DNA of 64,000 nt from Sinorhizobium garamanticum (GTDB lineage: Bacteria > Pseudomonadota > Alphaproteobacteria > Rhizobiales > Rhizobiaceae). The notes beneath the pieces were generated by a model that saw nothing but the letters and a program-made list of their open reading frames with translations, had not been told where the DNA came from and did no database searches. Made by a program: the position numbers and the translations under genes. Of the stretch, positions 29,020-39,551 are shown piece by piece (the stretch's first letter is position 1; every line of letters begins with the position of its first letter). The stretch spans positions 310,001-374,000 of the forward strand of contig NZ_CP120375.1 of the NCBI RefSeq assembly GCF_029892065.1, written 5' to 3'.

Positions 29020-29392
29020 GAATGCAGTTGTCGCCATTGCGCTGCTTGCAGCTCCCCTGGTTTTTGCCTCTGTCGTGCCGGCTGTCGCCAGCTCCGGCGG
29101 CGGCCTTCCATGGGAAGGACCGCTGCAGCAGATTCAGGAGTCGATCACCGGTCCGGTCGCTGGCGCCATCGCGCTGGCCGCGGTGGCTATCGCCGGCGGC
29201 ATGCTGATCTTCGGGGGTGAGCTCAACGATTTCGCGCGGCGGCTCATGTATATCGTCCTCGTCGCCGGCATCCTGCTGGGCGCCACCAACATCGTCGGCC
29301 TGTTCGGCGCGACCGGTGCCTCGATCGGACTGCCGGACGAGCAGATCACATCGACCGGGCAAAATGCAGAAGGGGAGGGGGCTCATGGCTGA
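29009..29392 (+). CDS. trbC: Conjugal transfer pilin TrbC (VirB2 family)
   Basis: A 127-residue pilin precursor: [20 protein letters not shown] is a signal peptide with VVPAVASSG as the cleavage region, then two membrane helices ([20 protein letters not shown] and [19 protein letters not shown]) joined by a short loop, as in the cyclised TrbC pilin. The ATG at 29009 has AGGAG seven bases upstream and overlaps trbB. The stop overlaps the trbD start. Confidence 0.93.
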   Translation: MSRKNAVVAIALLAAPLVFASVVPAVASSGGGLPWEGPLQQIQESITGPVAGAIALAAVAIAGGMLIFGGELNDFARRLMYIVLVAGILLGATNIVGLFGATGASIGLPDEQITSTGQNAEGEGAHG

Positions 29393-29684
29393 GCCCCTGT
29401 CCGCCCTCCAGCGCAGCCGCATTCACCGTGCTCTTTCGCGTCCTAACCTCTTGATGGGTGCCGATCGGGAACTGGTGCTGCTCACGGGTCTCGCCGCCGT
29501 CATCCTGATCTTCGTGGTGCTGACTGTCTACTCGGCGCTTTTTGGGGTCGCCGTCTGGATCGTGATCGTTGGACTGCTCCGGATGATGGCAAAGTCGGAT
29601 CCGCTAATGCGCCAGGTCTATGTCCGCCACATCTCATACAAGCCTTACTACAAAGCGACCACGTCACCGTGGCGCCGGTTTTGA
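29385..29684 (+). CDS. trbD: Conjugal transfer protein TrbD (VirB3 family)
   Basis: A 99-residue inner-membrane protein: a charged N-terminus ([20 protein letters not shown]), two membrane helices ([30 protein letters not shown]), then [18 protein letters not shown], which is the TrbD/VirB3 signature. It overlaps trbC by eight bases and precedes trbE, its usual partner. Confidence 0.93.
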   Translation: MAEPLSALQRSRIHRALSRPNLLMGADRELVLLTGLAAVILIFVVLTVYSALFGVAVWIVIVGLLRMMAKSDPLMRQVYVRHISYKPYYKATTSPWRRF

Positions 29685-29693
29685 GGGGCTGGC

Positions 29694-32150
29694 ATGGTTG
29701 CTCTCAAACGCTTCCGGGCCACCGGCCCATCCTTCGCCGATCTCGTTCCCTATGCCGGACTGGTTGATAACGGCGTGCTTTTGTTGAAAGACGGAAGTCT
29801 GATGGCTGGTTGGTATTTTGCCGGACCAGATTCCGAAAGCGCCACAGACCTCGAACGCAACGAGTTGTCGCGCCAGATCAACGCGATCCTGTCGCGGCTC
29901 GGAAGCGGCTGGATGATCCAGGTCGAGGCCGTGCGTATTCCGACGTTCGATTATCCCTCGGAAGATCGTTGCCATTTCCCTGACGCCGTCACGCGCGCGA
30001 TCGACGCGGAGCGGCGGGCGCATTTCGCGCGTGAGCGGGGACATTTCGAGAGCAAACACGCGCTGATCCTCACCCACCGGCCGCTGGAATCCAGGAAGAC
30101 GACCCTCAGCAAATACATCTATTCAGACGAAGAGAGCCGAAAGAAGACCTATGCCGACACGGTACTGTTCATCTTCAAGAACGCCATCCGCGAAATCGAG
30201 CAATATTTAGCGAACACGCTTTCGATCCGGCGTATTGAAACACGCGGGGCAGTCGAGAGGGGAGGGGTGCGCGTCGCTCGCTACGATGAACTGCTGCAGT
30301 TCGTCCGGTTCTGCATTACCGGCGAGAACCACCCTATCCGCCTGCCGGACGCTCCCATGTATCTCGACTGGATCGCGACGGCTGAACTCGAGCATGGGCT
30401 GACGCCGAAGGTCGAGAACCGATTTCTCGGAGTCGTGGCAATCGATGGTCTCCCGGCCGAGAGCTGGCCGGGGATCCTGAACAGCCTCGACCTGATGCCG
30501 CTCACCTATCGCTGGTCCTCGCGCTTCATCTTCCTTGACGCGGAAGAGGCTCGCCAAAAGCTGGAGCGGACCCGCAAGAAGTGGCAGCAGAAGGTCCGGC
30601 CGTTCTTCGACCAGCTATTTCAGACGCAAAGCCGCTCGGTTGATCAGGACGCGATGACGATGGTAGCCGAGACCGAGGATGCGATCGCGCAAGCATCGTC
30701 ACAGGTTGTCGCCTACGGCTATTACACGCCGGTGATCATCCTCTTCGACAGCGATCGAGAGGCACTACAGGAGAAGGCAGAAACGATCCGCCGGCTGATC
30801 CAGGCGGAAGGTTTTGGGGCGCGGATCGAGACGCTCAACGCCACCGATGCGTATCTCGGGAGCCTCCCGGGCAACTGGTACTGCAATATCCGCGAACCGC
30901 TGATCAACACCAGCAATCTCGCGGATCTGGTTCCGCTCAATTCGGTCTGGTCAGGGAACCCGATCGCACCTTGCCCCTTCTATCCTCCGAATTCTCCGCC
31001 GTTAATGCAGGTCGCGAGCGGCTCGACGCCGTTCCGGCTGAATTTGCACGTCGACGACGTCGGCCACACGCTGATCTTCGGGCCAACCGGCTCAGGTAAG
31101 TCGACACTCCTCGCACTGATCGCGGCACAGTTCCGACGCTATGACGGTGCCCAGATCTTCGCCTTCGACAAAGGCAGCTCGCTCCTGCCGCTGACGCTGG
31201 CCGCCGGCGGTGATCATTACGAGATCTGCGGCGACAATGCGGAGGAGGGGAGGGCACTGGCGTTTTGCCCATTGTCGGAACTCGAAAGTGACGCCGATCG
31301 CGCCTGGGCGACCGAATGGATCGAAATGCTGGTCGCCCTGCAGGGTGTCACCATCACGCCCGATCATCGCAACGCCATCTCGCGCCAGGTCGGTTTGATG
31401 GCGAGAGCACCTGGTCGATCGCTGTCGGATTTCGTGAGCGGCGTTCAGATGCGCGAGATCAAGGACGCGCTACATCACTATACTGTCGACGGGCCTATGG
31501 GTCAGCTTCTCGACGCGGAAGAGGACGGCTTGACGCTCGGCGCCTTCCAGTGCTTCGAGATCGAGCAACTGATGAACATGGGCGAGCGCAATCTCGTACC
31601 CGTGCTTACCTATCTGTTCCGACGAATCGAGAAACGCCTCGACGGCTCGCCGAGCCTGATCGTACTGGACGAGGCCTGGTTGATGCTCGGCCATCCGGTG
31701 TTCGGAAGCAAGATCCGCGAGTGGCTGAAGGTGCTCCGCAAGGCGAACTGCGCGGTCGTGCTGGCTACCCAGTCGATCTCGGACGCCGAGCGCTCGGGGA
31801 TCATCGACGTGCTGAAGGAATCCTGCCGGACGAAGATCTGCCTTCCGAACGGCGCCGCACGCGAACCTGGGACGCGCGAGTTCTACGAAAGGATCGGTTT
31901 CAACGAACGACAGATCGAGATCGTTTCAAATGCGATTCCCAAGCGCGAATACTACGTCGTCACACCTGAAGGCCGGCGGCTCTTCGATATGGCGCTTGGT
32001 CCCGTGGCGCTCAGCTTCGTCGGCGCATCCGGCAAGGAAGATTTGAAGCGCATCCGCACACTTCATTCAGAACACGGCCGCGATTGGCCGATCCACTGGC
32101 TTCAGATGAGAGGGGTTCACGATGCCGCATTGCAGCTCAACGTCAAATAG
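29694..32150 (+). CDS. trbE: Conjugal transfer ATPase TrbE (VirB4 family)
   Basis: An 818-residue VirB4-type ATPase. The N-terminal part is the family domain (FADLVPYAGLVDNGVLLLKD). The C-terminal ATPase has Walker A LIFGPTGSGKSTLLALIAAQ near residue 470 and the Walker B LIVLDEAWLMLGHP near 655, followed by VVLATQSISDAERSGIIDVL. Length is standard. It overlaps trbJ by 29 bases. It energises pilus assembly and substrate passage. Confidence 0.96.
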   Translation: MVALKRFRATGPSFADLVPYAGLVDNGVLLLKDGSLMAGWYFAGPDSESATDLERNELSRQINAILSRLGSGWMIQVEAVRIPTFDYPSEDRCHFPDAVTRAIDAERRAHFARERGHFESKHALILTHRPLESRKTTLSKYIYSDEESRKKTYADTVLFIFKNAIREIEQYLANTLSIRRIETRGAVERGGVRVARYDELLQFVRFCITGENHPIRLPDAPMYLDWIATAELEHGLTPKVENRFLGVVAIDGLPAESWPGILNSLDLMPLTYRWSSRFIFLDAEEARQKLERTRKKWQQKVRPFFDQLFQTQSRSVDQDAMTMVAETEDAIAQASSQVVAYGYYTPVIILFDSDREALQEKAETIRRLIQAEGFGARIETLNATDAYLGSLPGNWYCNIREPLINTSNLADLVPLNSVWSGNPIAPCPFYPPNSPPLMQVASGSTPFRLNLHVDDVGHTLIFGPTGSGKSTLLALIAAQFRRYDGAQIFAFDKGSSLLPLTLAAGGDHYEICGDNAEEGRALAFCPLSELESDADRAWATEWIEMLVALQGVTITPDHRNAISRQVGLMARAPGRSLSDFVSGVQMREIKDALHHYTVDGPMGQLLDAEEDGLTLGAFQCFEIEQLMNMGERNLVPVLTYLFRRIEKRLDGSPSLIVLDEAWLMLGHPVFGSKIREWLKVLRKANCAVVLATQSISDAERSGIIDVLKESCRTKICLPNGAAREPGTREFYERIGFNERQIEIVSNAIPKREYYVVTPEGRRLFDMALGPVALSFVGASGKEDLKRIRTLHSEHGRDWPIHWLQMRGVHDAALQLNVK

Positions 32151-32925
32151 ATTGCTCGCCGCTCTGGCTGCCGTCGACTTGATGATCGGCGCTGTCACGC
32201 CGGCCGAAGCGGGCACCGCCACGGGTGCTGCGACCGAGTGGACGCAGGTGCTCAACAATGGCGAGCTGGTCGCATTGGTGGGGAAGTCCGGTGAGCAGAT
32301 TCAGAACCAGCTCACCCAGATCAACCAGCTCGCGCAACAGCTCGAAACGCAGCTGAACATCTACCAGAACCTGCTGCAAAACACGGCCACGCTCCCGTCG
32401 CACATGTGGGGCCAGGTCGAGAGCGATCTCAATCAGCTTCGCAGCATCGTCGATCGGGGCCAGAGCATCGCGTTCTCCATGGGCAACGCCGACGACGTGC
32501 TGCAGCAACGATTCCAGAGCTACTCATCCCTCAAGACCAACCTGCCAAGCAACGAAACATTCTCCTCGACCTATCAAACCTGGTCGGACACCAACCGAGA
32601 CACGATTGCCAGCACGCTGAAGGCGGCAAGCCTCACGGCCGATCAGTTCGACAGCGAGGAAACCACAATGTCCTCGCTGCGGTCGATGTCCGAGACGGCC
32701 GACGGGCAGATGAAGGCCCTGCAGGTCGGCCATCAGATCGCCGCGCAGCAGGTCGCGCAAATGCAGAAGCTCCGCGGCCTCGTCTCACAGCAGATGACGA
32801 TGATCGGAACCTGGCTTCAGACCGAGCAGACCGACCAGGACCTCGCTCAGGCACGGCGGGAGAAGTTCTTCAACGCCGAGGTCAAGACCATTCCGGAAGG
32901 TCAGAAAATGGAGCCCCGCTGGTGA
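32122..32925 (+). CDS. trbJ: Conjugal transfer protein TrbJ (VirB5 family)
   Basis: A 267-residue periplasmic protein. An N-terminal hydrophobic segment with VTPAEAG is a plausible export signal, followed by coiled-coil helices (GEQIQNQLTQINQLAQQLET and MKALQVGHQIAAQQVAQMQK). VirB5-like proteins sit at the pilus tip. It ends RREKFFNAEVKTIPEGQK. The start overlaps trbE by 29 bases. Confidence 0.93.
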   Translation: MPHCSSTSNRLLAALAAVDLMIGAVTPAEAGTATGAATEWTQVLNNGELVALVGKSGEQIQNQLTQINQLAQQLETQLNIYQNLLQNTATLPSHMWGQVESDLNQLRSIVDRGQSIAFSMGNADDVLQQRFQSYSSLKTNLPSNETFSSTYQTWSDTNRDTIASTLKAASLTADQFDSEETTMSSLRSMSETADGQMKALQVGHQIAAQQVAQMQKLRGLVSQQMTMIGTWLQTEQTDQDLAQARREKFFNAEVKTIPEGQKMEPRW

Positions 32926-33116
32926 GCCGTGCCGTCGTCATTGCCCTGCTCGTACTCGTTGCTGCTGTTTCGTCTGCAGCGACAGTGCTGATCGTCAACT
33001 CAAGAGACACCAATCAACCTGCACTCACCGAGGGTGCCACCAGAGAGAAACTCTTTGGCTCCGGCAAAGAACTTCCGCCGATCAAGGACGGTCAGGAGAT
33101 GAGGCCAAGATGGTGA
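32922..33116 (+). CDS. trbK: Putative entry-exclusion protein TrbK-alt
   Basis: A 64-residue membrane peptide starting at GTG 32922 (GTGA overlap with trbJ). It has one N-terminal membrane helix (VVIALLVLVAAVSSAATVLI) and a hydrophilic tail ending FGSGKELPPIKDGQEMRPRW, the conserved tail of the rhizobial TrbK-alt group. No lipobox cysteine is present, unlike the pTi lipoprotein form. TrbK blocks entry of a like plasmid; that role is inferred from position and tail. Confidence 0.8.
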   Translation: MSRAVVIALLVLVAAVSSAATVLIVNSRDTNQPALTEGATREKLFGSGKELPPIKDGQEMRPRW

Positions 33117-34285
33117 AGATCACTCTTGCACGTTCTTTCCTCACCGCGGGACTTGTTTGCGTCGCCTTCGCGGCACCCGCTTTCGCGCAGGAAGGACAGG
33201 TCCTCACGGAACTGGAGAACCAAGTCTCGACGGCTGCGAAAGGATGGGAAACCACCATCATGGACGCGGCTAAATCGCTGTTTTGGATTCTGGCGACCAT
33301 CGAGATCGGCATAGCCGCCGCCTGGCTTGCGCTCCAGGCCGCATCGCTCGACAGCTGGTTTGCCGAGCTCGTCCGGCGGATCATGTTTATCGGTTTTTTC
33401 GCTTCCGTTCTCACGCAGGGTCCGACCTTCGCGCGGGCCGTGGTCGATAGCCTTTTCCAGATCGGCGCCGGCGGCGGTTCAGCCTCCCCCGCAGAAGTCT
33501 TCGACGCTGGCATTCGAGTCGCCTCGCAAATGTCGCAGCAGGCCCAGTTCGGCGTCTTCGAGGATAATGCTCTGGCGATCGCCGCCGTGCTGGCAATGGG
33601 CGTTGTCGTGATTTGCTTTTCTCTGGTCGCGGCGATTTTTGTGTCGGTCATGGTTGAAATGTATGTCGGCCTGCTCGCCGGCATGATCATGCTCGGGCTG
33701 GGCGGCTCGTCCTTCACGAAAGACTTCGCTGTCCGCTATCTCGTCTATGCCTTCGGCGTTGGCATGAAGCTGATGGCATTGGTGATGATCGCCAAGATTG
33801 GGTCCCAAGTGCTCTTGGGCCTCGCGAATGCTCCGACCGCATCGTCCGAGCAGTTTGTAACGACCTTGGCGATTGCCGGCATCTCTGTCGTCGTGTTCAT
33901 CATTGCTATGTATGTGCCTAACATCATCCAAGGTGTTGTCCAGGGAGCCTCGGTTTCCGGAGGAATGGAGACGATCCGCCACGGCGGTCAGGCAGGGTCC
34001 TTCGCCGCAGGCGCTGGGTTTCTGGCCGCGGGTGCAGCAAGGGCGGGTTTTGCTGCCGGTCAGTCCGCACGAGCAGCCGGTTCGTCGGTCGCTGGTGCGG
34101 CTCTTCGAGGTTTCGGCGCGGGGATCGGATCCGCCAGTAGTGCTGCTGGATCCGCCGCTAAGGAGAAGGCGATCAGCTCTCCCGGCGCCTATGCAGGATC
34201 GATCCTCGGGCTTGCCAACGCCAAGCTCGATGAGAGCCGCGGCGGCTACAGCGGCCACAAGCCACCTCCCGAACGCAAAGACTAA
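33110..34285 (+). CDS. trbL: Conjugal transfer membrane protein TrbL (VirB6 family)
   Basis: A 391-residue polytopic inner-membrane protein with a signal peptide (ARSFLTAGLVCVAFAAPAFA), at least six membrane segments including FIGFFASVLTQGP and MVVICFSLVAAIF-type, the conserved MYVGLLAGMIMLGLGGSSFT, and an alanine/glycine/serine-rich cytoplasmic tail. It forms the inner-membrane channel of the mating complex. It overlaps trbK by seven bases. Confidence 0.94.
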   Translation: MVKITLARSFLTAGLVCVAFAAPAFAQEGQVLTELENQVSTAAKGWETTIMDAAKSLFWILATIEIGIAAAWLALQAASLDSWFAELVRRIMFIGFFASVLTQGPTFARAVVDSLFQIGAGGGSASPAEVFDAGIRVASQMSQQAQFGVFEDNALAIAAVLAMGVVVICFSLVAAIFVSVMVEMYVGLLAGMIMLGLGGSSFTKDFAVRYLVYAFGVGMKLMALVMIAKIGSQVLLGLANAPTASSEQFVTTLAIAGISVVVFIIAMYVPNIIQGVVQGASVSGGMETIRHGGQAGSFAAGAGFLAAGAARAGFAAGQSARAAGSSVAGAALRGFGAGIGSASSAAGSAAKEKAISSPGAYAGSILGLANAKLDESRGGYSGHKPPPERKD

Positions 34286-34309
34286 CAGCAATCAGAAAGT
34301 GATGGATCG

Positions 34310-34972
34310 ATGGCAGCGAACCGCGCCCCCGAGAATCCATATCTTGCCGCGCGGCAGGAATGGACCGAACGCTACGGATCTTACGTGAAGGCGGCCGCGG
34401 CATGGCGGATCGTCGGCATTCTGGGCCTGACCATGGCCGTGATCGGCTTCGGATATGCGATGTATCTGAGCACAACGGTCAAGCTCGTGCCTTACATTGT
34501 TGAGGTCGACAAACTTGGAACGTCGGTGACAGCCGGCTTCCCCGCACAGATCGAATATGCGGATGTCCGTGTGGTACGTGCGACACTCGGCAATTTCGTA
34601 ACCAGCTTCCGTTCGATCACACCCGATGCCGTCGTCCAGAAACAATATATCGACCGCACCTACGCGCTTCTTCGAACGTCCGACCCATCGACGGAGAAGA
34701 TCAACGCGTGGTTTCGGGGGAATTCACCGTTCGAAAAGGCGAAGACCTCCACGGTGGCTATCGAGGTCAACAACATCGTGGCGCTCTCGAACCAGACCTA
34801 TCAGATCGACTGGACCGAATACGAGCGGGATCGCAAGGGCAAGGAGACCGGCACGCGCCGGTTCCGCGGGATCGCGACGGTCGCGCTGACCGCGCCGCAG
34901 GACGAGGCGACGATCCGCCTCAATCCGATCGGTCTTTATGTCCGGGATTTCGACTGGACGGCACAGCTTTAA
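34310..34972 (+). CDS. trbF: Conjugal transfer protein TrbF (VirB8 family)
   Basis: A 220-residue bitopic protein: short cytoplasmic N-terminus ending [20 protein letters not shown], one membrane helix ([18 protein letters not shown]), then the VirB8 NTF2-like periplasmic domain with [20 protein letters not shown] and [20 protein letters not shown]. It nucleates the core complex. Confidence 0.94.
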   Translation: MAANRAPENPYLAARQEWTERYGSYVKAAAAWRIVGILGLTMAVIGFGYAMYLSTTVKLVPYIVEVDKLGTSVTAGFPAQIEYADVRVVRATLGNFVTSFRSITPDAVVQKQYIDRTYALLRTSDPSTEKINAWFRGNSPFEKAKTSTVAIEVNNIVALSNQTYQIDWTEYERDRKGKETGTRRFRGIATVALTAPQDEATIRLNPIGLYVRDFDWTAQL

Positions 34973-34988
34973 GGGCAGGGGTTATCAC

Positions 34989-35801
34989 ATGCACAAAATA
35001 GGATTGATCGCAGCCGCAGGCTGCATGACCGGACTCATCTTTGCGGTGGGCGCTCACGCACAAAACATGACCACCAACGAGGTGCGTGGCACTAAGCTAT
35101 CAAGCAAGTGGCGCGGCACGCCGGGTCTCGTCACCACGGGAGCGGACGGAAAGGTGATCTTTCTGTTTGGCGAAACGCAACCGTCCGTCGTCTGCTCGCC
35201 GCTGCAGGTTTGCGATATCGAGCTGCAGGGCGGAGAAATCGTCCGCGACGTCCTGGTCGGCGACACCGTGCGCTGGAAAGTCGAACCGGCGACATCAGGC
35301 GCGACCGGTGGGCAGGCGATCCACCTGATCGTCAAGCCATCGGAGCCCGGTCTCGTCACCTCGATGGTGGTGACGACGTCGCGGCGCACATACCATATTC
35401 AGCTCAAATCCCATCCGAGCCAATATATGGCCCGCATCGGCTTCGAATATCCCGAGGACGTGTCGACCAAGCTCGCCGACATCAATGCGCGGCTCGAAAC
35501 GGGAGGCGTTCCAGGGACAGCGCCGGACAAGCTGAACTTCTCCTATTCGGTCAGCGGCAGCGCGCCGTGGAGACCGAAGCGGGTCTATTCGGACGGCACA
35601 AAGACTTACATTCAGTTTCCGAGGTCGATCTCCGGACAGGATGCGCCGGCGCTTTTCGTCGTCTCCGGCGGGCAGAATCGCATCGTCAACTATCGCATGA
35701 AGAACAACATGATGATCGTCGACTATGCCGTCGATAAGGCGATCCTTGTTTCCGGCGTTGGCTGGCGCAAGCAGAAGATCACCATCCGGCGGGGAGGTTG
35801 A
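34989..35801 (+). CDS. trbG: Conjugal transfer protein TrbG (VirB9 family)
   Basis: About 270 residues. The signal peptide is [20 protein letters not shown] with GAHAQ as the cleavage site. The VirB9 domain includes [20 protein letters not shown] with two cysteines, then [20 protein letters not shown] and the C-terminal [20 protein letters not shown]. It is the outer-membrane-complex lipoprotein-associated subunit. The ATG at 34989 is chosen over an earlier in-frame start that precedes the signal peptide. Confidence 0.94.
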   Translation: MHKIGLIAAAGCMTGLIFAVGAHAQNMTTNEVRGTKLSSKWRGTPGLVTTGADGKVIFLFGETQPSVVCSPLQVCDIELQGGEIVRDVLVGDTVRWKVEPATSGATGGQAIHLIVKPSEPGLVTSMVVTTSRRTYHIQLKSHPSQYMARIGFEYPEDVSTKLADINARLETGGVPGTAPDKLNFSYSVSGSAPWRPKRVYSDGTKTYIQFPRSISGQDAPALFVVSGGQNRIVNYRMKNNMMIVDYAVDKAILVSGVGWRKQKITIRRGG

Positions 35802-35804
35802 ACG

Positions 35805-36242
35805 ATGCGGAAACTTCTTCCCTTCCTTCTCGCCACTGCCCTTCTTTCCGGTTGCCAGATGGACGACGTTGGCTTGACGACGAGCTCTACCCCTATGCCT
35901 GTGACTGGCCCCGCTGCGAGCGCCATCGCGGGCGACATGGCAAGCCGCCTTGCCGAACAGATCGGTCCCGCCGGCAGCACGACTATCAAAATGGTGAGGG
36001 ATCAGTCGGAGTTCGCATCCGCGCTCGAGGCGGCGTTGAAGGGCTGGGGCTACACGGTCATCACCGACGGGAAAGCCGGAAAGGACGTCAAGCCGGTCGA
36101 ACTCGCCTATTCGATCGATGGCGTCGATGGTCAGGTGCTCGCACGACTTTCGACCCCGTCGATCGCACTTGGCCGTGCCTATAACGCGACGTCAGCAGGC
36201 GCTGTACCAGCAAGCCCGCTCTCGATCATGCAGCGCGACTGA
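35805..36242 (+). CDS. trbH: Conjugal transfer lipoprotein TrbH
   Basis: A 145-residue lipoprotein: [20 protein letters not shown] gives a clear lipobox (LLSG-C). The mature part contains [20 protein letters not shown] and [20 protein letters not shown], the TrbH pattern. It lies three bases after trbG. Confidence 0.92.
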   Translation: MRKLLPFLLATALLSGCQMDDVGLTTSSTPMPVTGPAASAIAGDMASRLAEQIGPAGSTTIKMVRDQSEFASALEAALKGWGYTVITDGKAGKDVKPVELAYSIDGVDGQVLARLSTPSIALGRAYNATSAGAVPASPLSIMQRD

Positions 36243-36253
36243 CAGGGGGGAAC

Positions 36254-37552
36254 ATGGTTCAGTCGCTCCAACTCGGTGCGTCCGCTCAGAGCGGCGATCA
36301 GAAGGGCATGCGTCGTCTCAATCGCGTGCCGATTATCGTGGCCATCATTGTCATCGTTCTCTTTGTCGGCGTCGTTGTGATCGGCCTCTCGTGGCGGGGT
36401 CTCTACTTCAACCGCGGTAATGACATCGACAGCGCCTCCAACATACCCGCTACCAGTTTCGGCGACCAACTCAAACGCGGCGTGACGGACGGAATTATCG
36501 GCGAGCCAGTCGAACGCGAGACCTTCCAGCCGACGCCAGTCACCGAGCAGACGGTCGAGAAACAGGAGCCGGTTGTCGATCGCCGGCCGGCGGCGCGCGA
36601 AGAACGACGCCCCAGGTTGGAGTCCGAAGAAGAATGGAAGGCTCGACTGAAGCGCGAGCAGGACGAGCAGTATATTCGCGAGGCTCAGCGCCAGCGGATG
36701 GCACGCCTTCAGGCACGCGCCACGGCGCTCGATTCGCCCTTGAAGGTCGATACCTCCGATGTCGAGAAGACGGCAAATGCCACGGACACCGGTCGTCAGA
36801 ATACGGCGGCGACGATGAACAGCGCCTCGGACCTCTACGCCGCCGCCAGGAAATCCGGGCTCCTGGAGCAGCACGTCGATCAAACTGGCCAGACGTCGAA
36901 GGAGGATTTCTTTAACCAGGATATCAAGGATTTAGGCTATCTGCCGAACAAGGTCGTGCCGCAGATCTCACCCTATGAGTTGAAGCGCGGCTCGGTCATT
37001 CCCGCCACATTGATCACCGGACTCAATTCCGACTTGCCTGGCAGGATCAGTGCGCAGGTCAGTCAGCATGTCTATGATAGTGCCACCGGCTACCGGCTCC
37101 TGATCCCACAGGGCGCGAAACTGTTTGGGCGTTATGATTCCAAGGTCTCCTTCGGTCAGGAGCGCGTTCTCGTCGTCTGGACCGACCTCATATTCCCCAA
37201 CGGCTCGACGCTGCAGATCGGTGGCATGGCGGGGACGGACGCCGAAGGTTATGGGGGCTTTAAGGACAAGGTCGATCGGCATCTCTGGCGGACATTCGGT
37301 TCGGCAGCGCTGATCGCGCTGATTGGAACCGGAATCGACATGTCGATGCCCGAGAACTCGACGCTGGCGACACAGGATACTGCCTCGGACGCCGCACGCC
37401 GAAACTTCGCTGAATCGTTCGGCCGGGTGGCTGAGCAGACCATTTCGAAGAACCTGAACGTCCAACCAACAATCCGCATTCGACCCGGCTATAAGTTCAA
37501 TGTCCTCGTCGACCAGGACATCATCTTTCCGTCCGCCTATCGTGGGAATTAG
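36254..37552 (+). CDS. trbI: Conjugal transfer protein TrbI (VirB10 family)
   Basis: A 432-residue protein with one N-terminal membrane helix (VPIIVAIIVIVLFVGVVVIG), a charged periplasmic stretch, then the VirB10 beta-barrel domain: LKRGSVIPATLITGLNSDLP, SGYRLLIPQG-type TGYRLLIPQGAKLFGRYDSK, and FPNGSTLQIGGMAGTDAEGY. The C-terminal YKFNVLVDQDIIFP is typical. It ends the trb operon. Confidence 0.95.
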   Translation: MVQSLQLGASAQSGDQKGMRRLNRVPIIVAIIVIVLFVGVVVIGLSWRGLYFNRGNDIDSASNIPATSFGDQLKRGVTDGIIGEPVERETFQPTPVTEQTVEKQEPVVDRRPAAREERRPRLESEEEWKARLKREQDEQYIREAQRQRMARLQARATALDSPLKVDTSDVEKTANATDTGRQNTAATMNSASDLYAAARKSGLLEQHVDQTGQTSKEDFFNQDIKDLGYLPNKVVPQISPYELKRGSVIPATLITGLNSDLPGRISAQVSQHVYDSATGYRLLIPQGAKLFGRYDSKVSFGQERVLVVWTDLIFPNGSTLQIGGMAGTDAEGYGGFKDKVDRHLWRTFGSAALIALIGTGIDMSMPENSTLATQDTASDAARRNFAESFGRVAEQTISKNLNVQPTIRIRPGYKFNVLVDQDIIFPSAYRGN

Positions 37553-37658
37553 CGGCCCTGATCCCCGTGTCTGCGGGCTGGTTGACGCGCGGTGTGGCGC
37601 CACAATCACTGCAGCGCAAAACCTTTCCTCAGTTTGTCGTATTTCTAGGCTGACGTAG

Positions 37659-38573
<915 letters not shown>

Positions 38574-38576
38574 GCT

Positions 38577-38900
38577 CTAATTGTCATCCTTGAAGGGCAC
38601 GACTGGAATGAAGCCCAGTGCATCCAGAATTTCCGAGAGTTCCTCCTGCTGAGCCTCGGAGATCTTTTGGCGCGCGATATATTCGTCCTGGAGCGTCTGG
38701 AGCTCGGAACTAGAGATCGACGGATCATCGTTTGCGCGCAACCACTCCTCGTAGACGGCCTGATCGACCTCTAGAAGCCGACGGTGTTCGCAGATCGCGG
38801 AAACTGCGAGGGCCTCAAGGTCTGACCTTGTCATGACACTGTAGCGCGCTTCTTTCTCGTTGCTTTCGTCGTGCACCTCGGATGAGCCCATATCGTTCAT
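38577..38900 (-). CDS. traM: Quorum-sensing antiactivator TraM
   Basis: About 107 residues, convergent with traR and three bases from its stop. MTRSDLEALAVSAICEHRRL is followed by YEEWLRANDDPSISSSELQT and QQEELSEILDALGFIPVVP, the TraM C-terminal helix pair that binds TraR. I chose ATG 38900 since AGGGAG lies six bases upstream; the longer start at 38978 has no such site. It sequesters TraR until signal levels rise. Confidence 0.9.
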   Translation of the reverse strand: MNDMGSSEVHDESNEKEARYSVMTRSDLEALAVSAICEHRRLLEVDQAVYEEWLRANDDPSISSSELQTLQDEYIARQKISEAQQEELSEILDALGFIPVVPFKDDN

Positions 38901-39040
38901 CCCCTTCTCCCTGTTTTTCATTTCCTCACTGCCCGGAACCCAAGTACCGCATTGTATGAGTTCAGCCGCTACATCCATCTCTGGGGTCGAGGCAAGGCAA
39001 TTGACTCTTTAAACAGCTGCTTCGGGATACCGAGCTCTGC

Positions 39041-39079
39041 GTTTACATACTTTAGTTGATAAACTTAAAGTGTGTAAAC
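39041..39079. promoter_or_regulatory. Long operator dyad upstream of the XRE regulator
   Basis: GTTTACATACTTTA (39041-39054) and TAAAGTGTGTAAAC (39066-39079) form 14-bp arms with one mismatch. It ends 16 bases before the XRE start, so it is probably the autoregulatory binding site. Confidence 0.65.
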
Positions 39080-39095
39080 GACGATCTTTTGGCGC

Positions 39096-39335
39096 ATGGA
39101 TATGCGCAAACTGGTCGGCTCGAATTTCGCCCGCCTGCGTCGGGAGAAAGGCCTGACACAGGAAGAGGTCGAGGCTCTTTCCGGTTTCAGCCAGCAATAT
39201 TTGAGCAGCCTTGAGCGCGGGCGGCGCAACCCTACCGTGATTACTCTCTACGAGCTGGCTCAAGCCTTGGGTGTTAGCCACGTCGAACTGGTCACCCCGA
39301 CCGAAGAGAGCCAGTTTGGCACGCGAGGCGCGTAA
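39096..39335 (+). CDS. XRE-family transcriptional regulator
   Basis: A 79-residue stand-alone Cro/C1-type helix-turn-helix: MDMRKLVGSNFARLRREKGL, then TQEEVEALSGFSQQYLSSLE and RGRRNPTVITLYELAQALGV. No extra domain follows. It lies between traM and an MFS gene on the opposite strand and has a strong palindrome just upstream. Its target is unknown; it may control the neighbouring efflux gene or conjugation. Confidence 0.9.
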   Translation: MDMRKLVGSNFARLRREKGLTQEEVEALSGFSQQYLSSLERGRRNPTVITLYELAQALGVSHVELVTPTEESQFGTRGA

Positions 39336-39551
39336 TACTACAGACTGCAGGTTCAAATCGAGCCCTGGCAACCAACATGGATGCGAAACTCGTGCAAATT
39401 CAGTCTGTTACACTCGGGGAAACTGGAGCGAAAATCAGCGCCTCAGCGAAATCAACGACTTACAGGCGTAGGTACAAATCGTAGTGTTTTCTACCCCGCA
39501 ACCAAGCTGCCGAACGCGGTACGTCCAGGTCCGGCTGAGTACCGGAAAGCC

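Noticed and set aside
39009..39371. Minus-strand frame opposite the XRE gene
   Set aside because: The XRE helix-turn-helix on the plus strand is clear, so this is a shadow.
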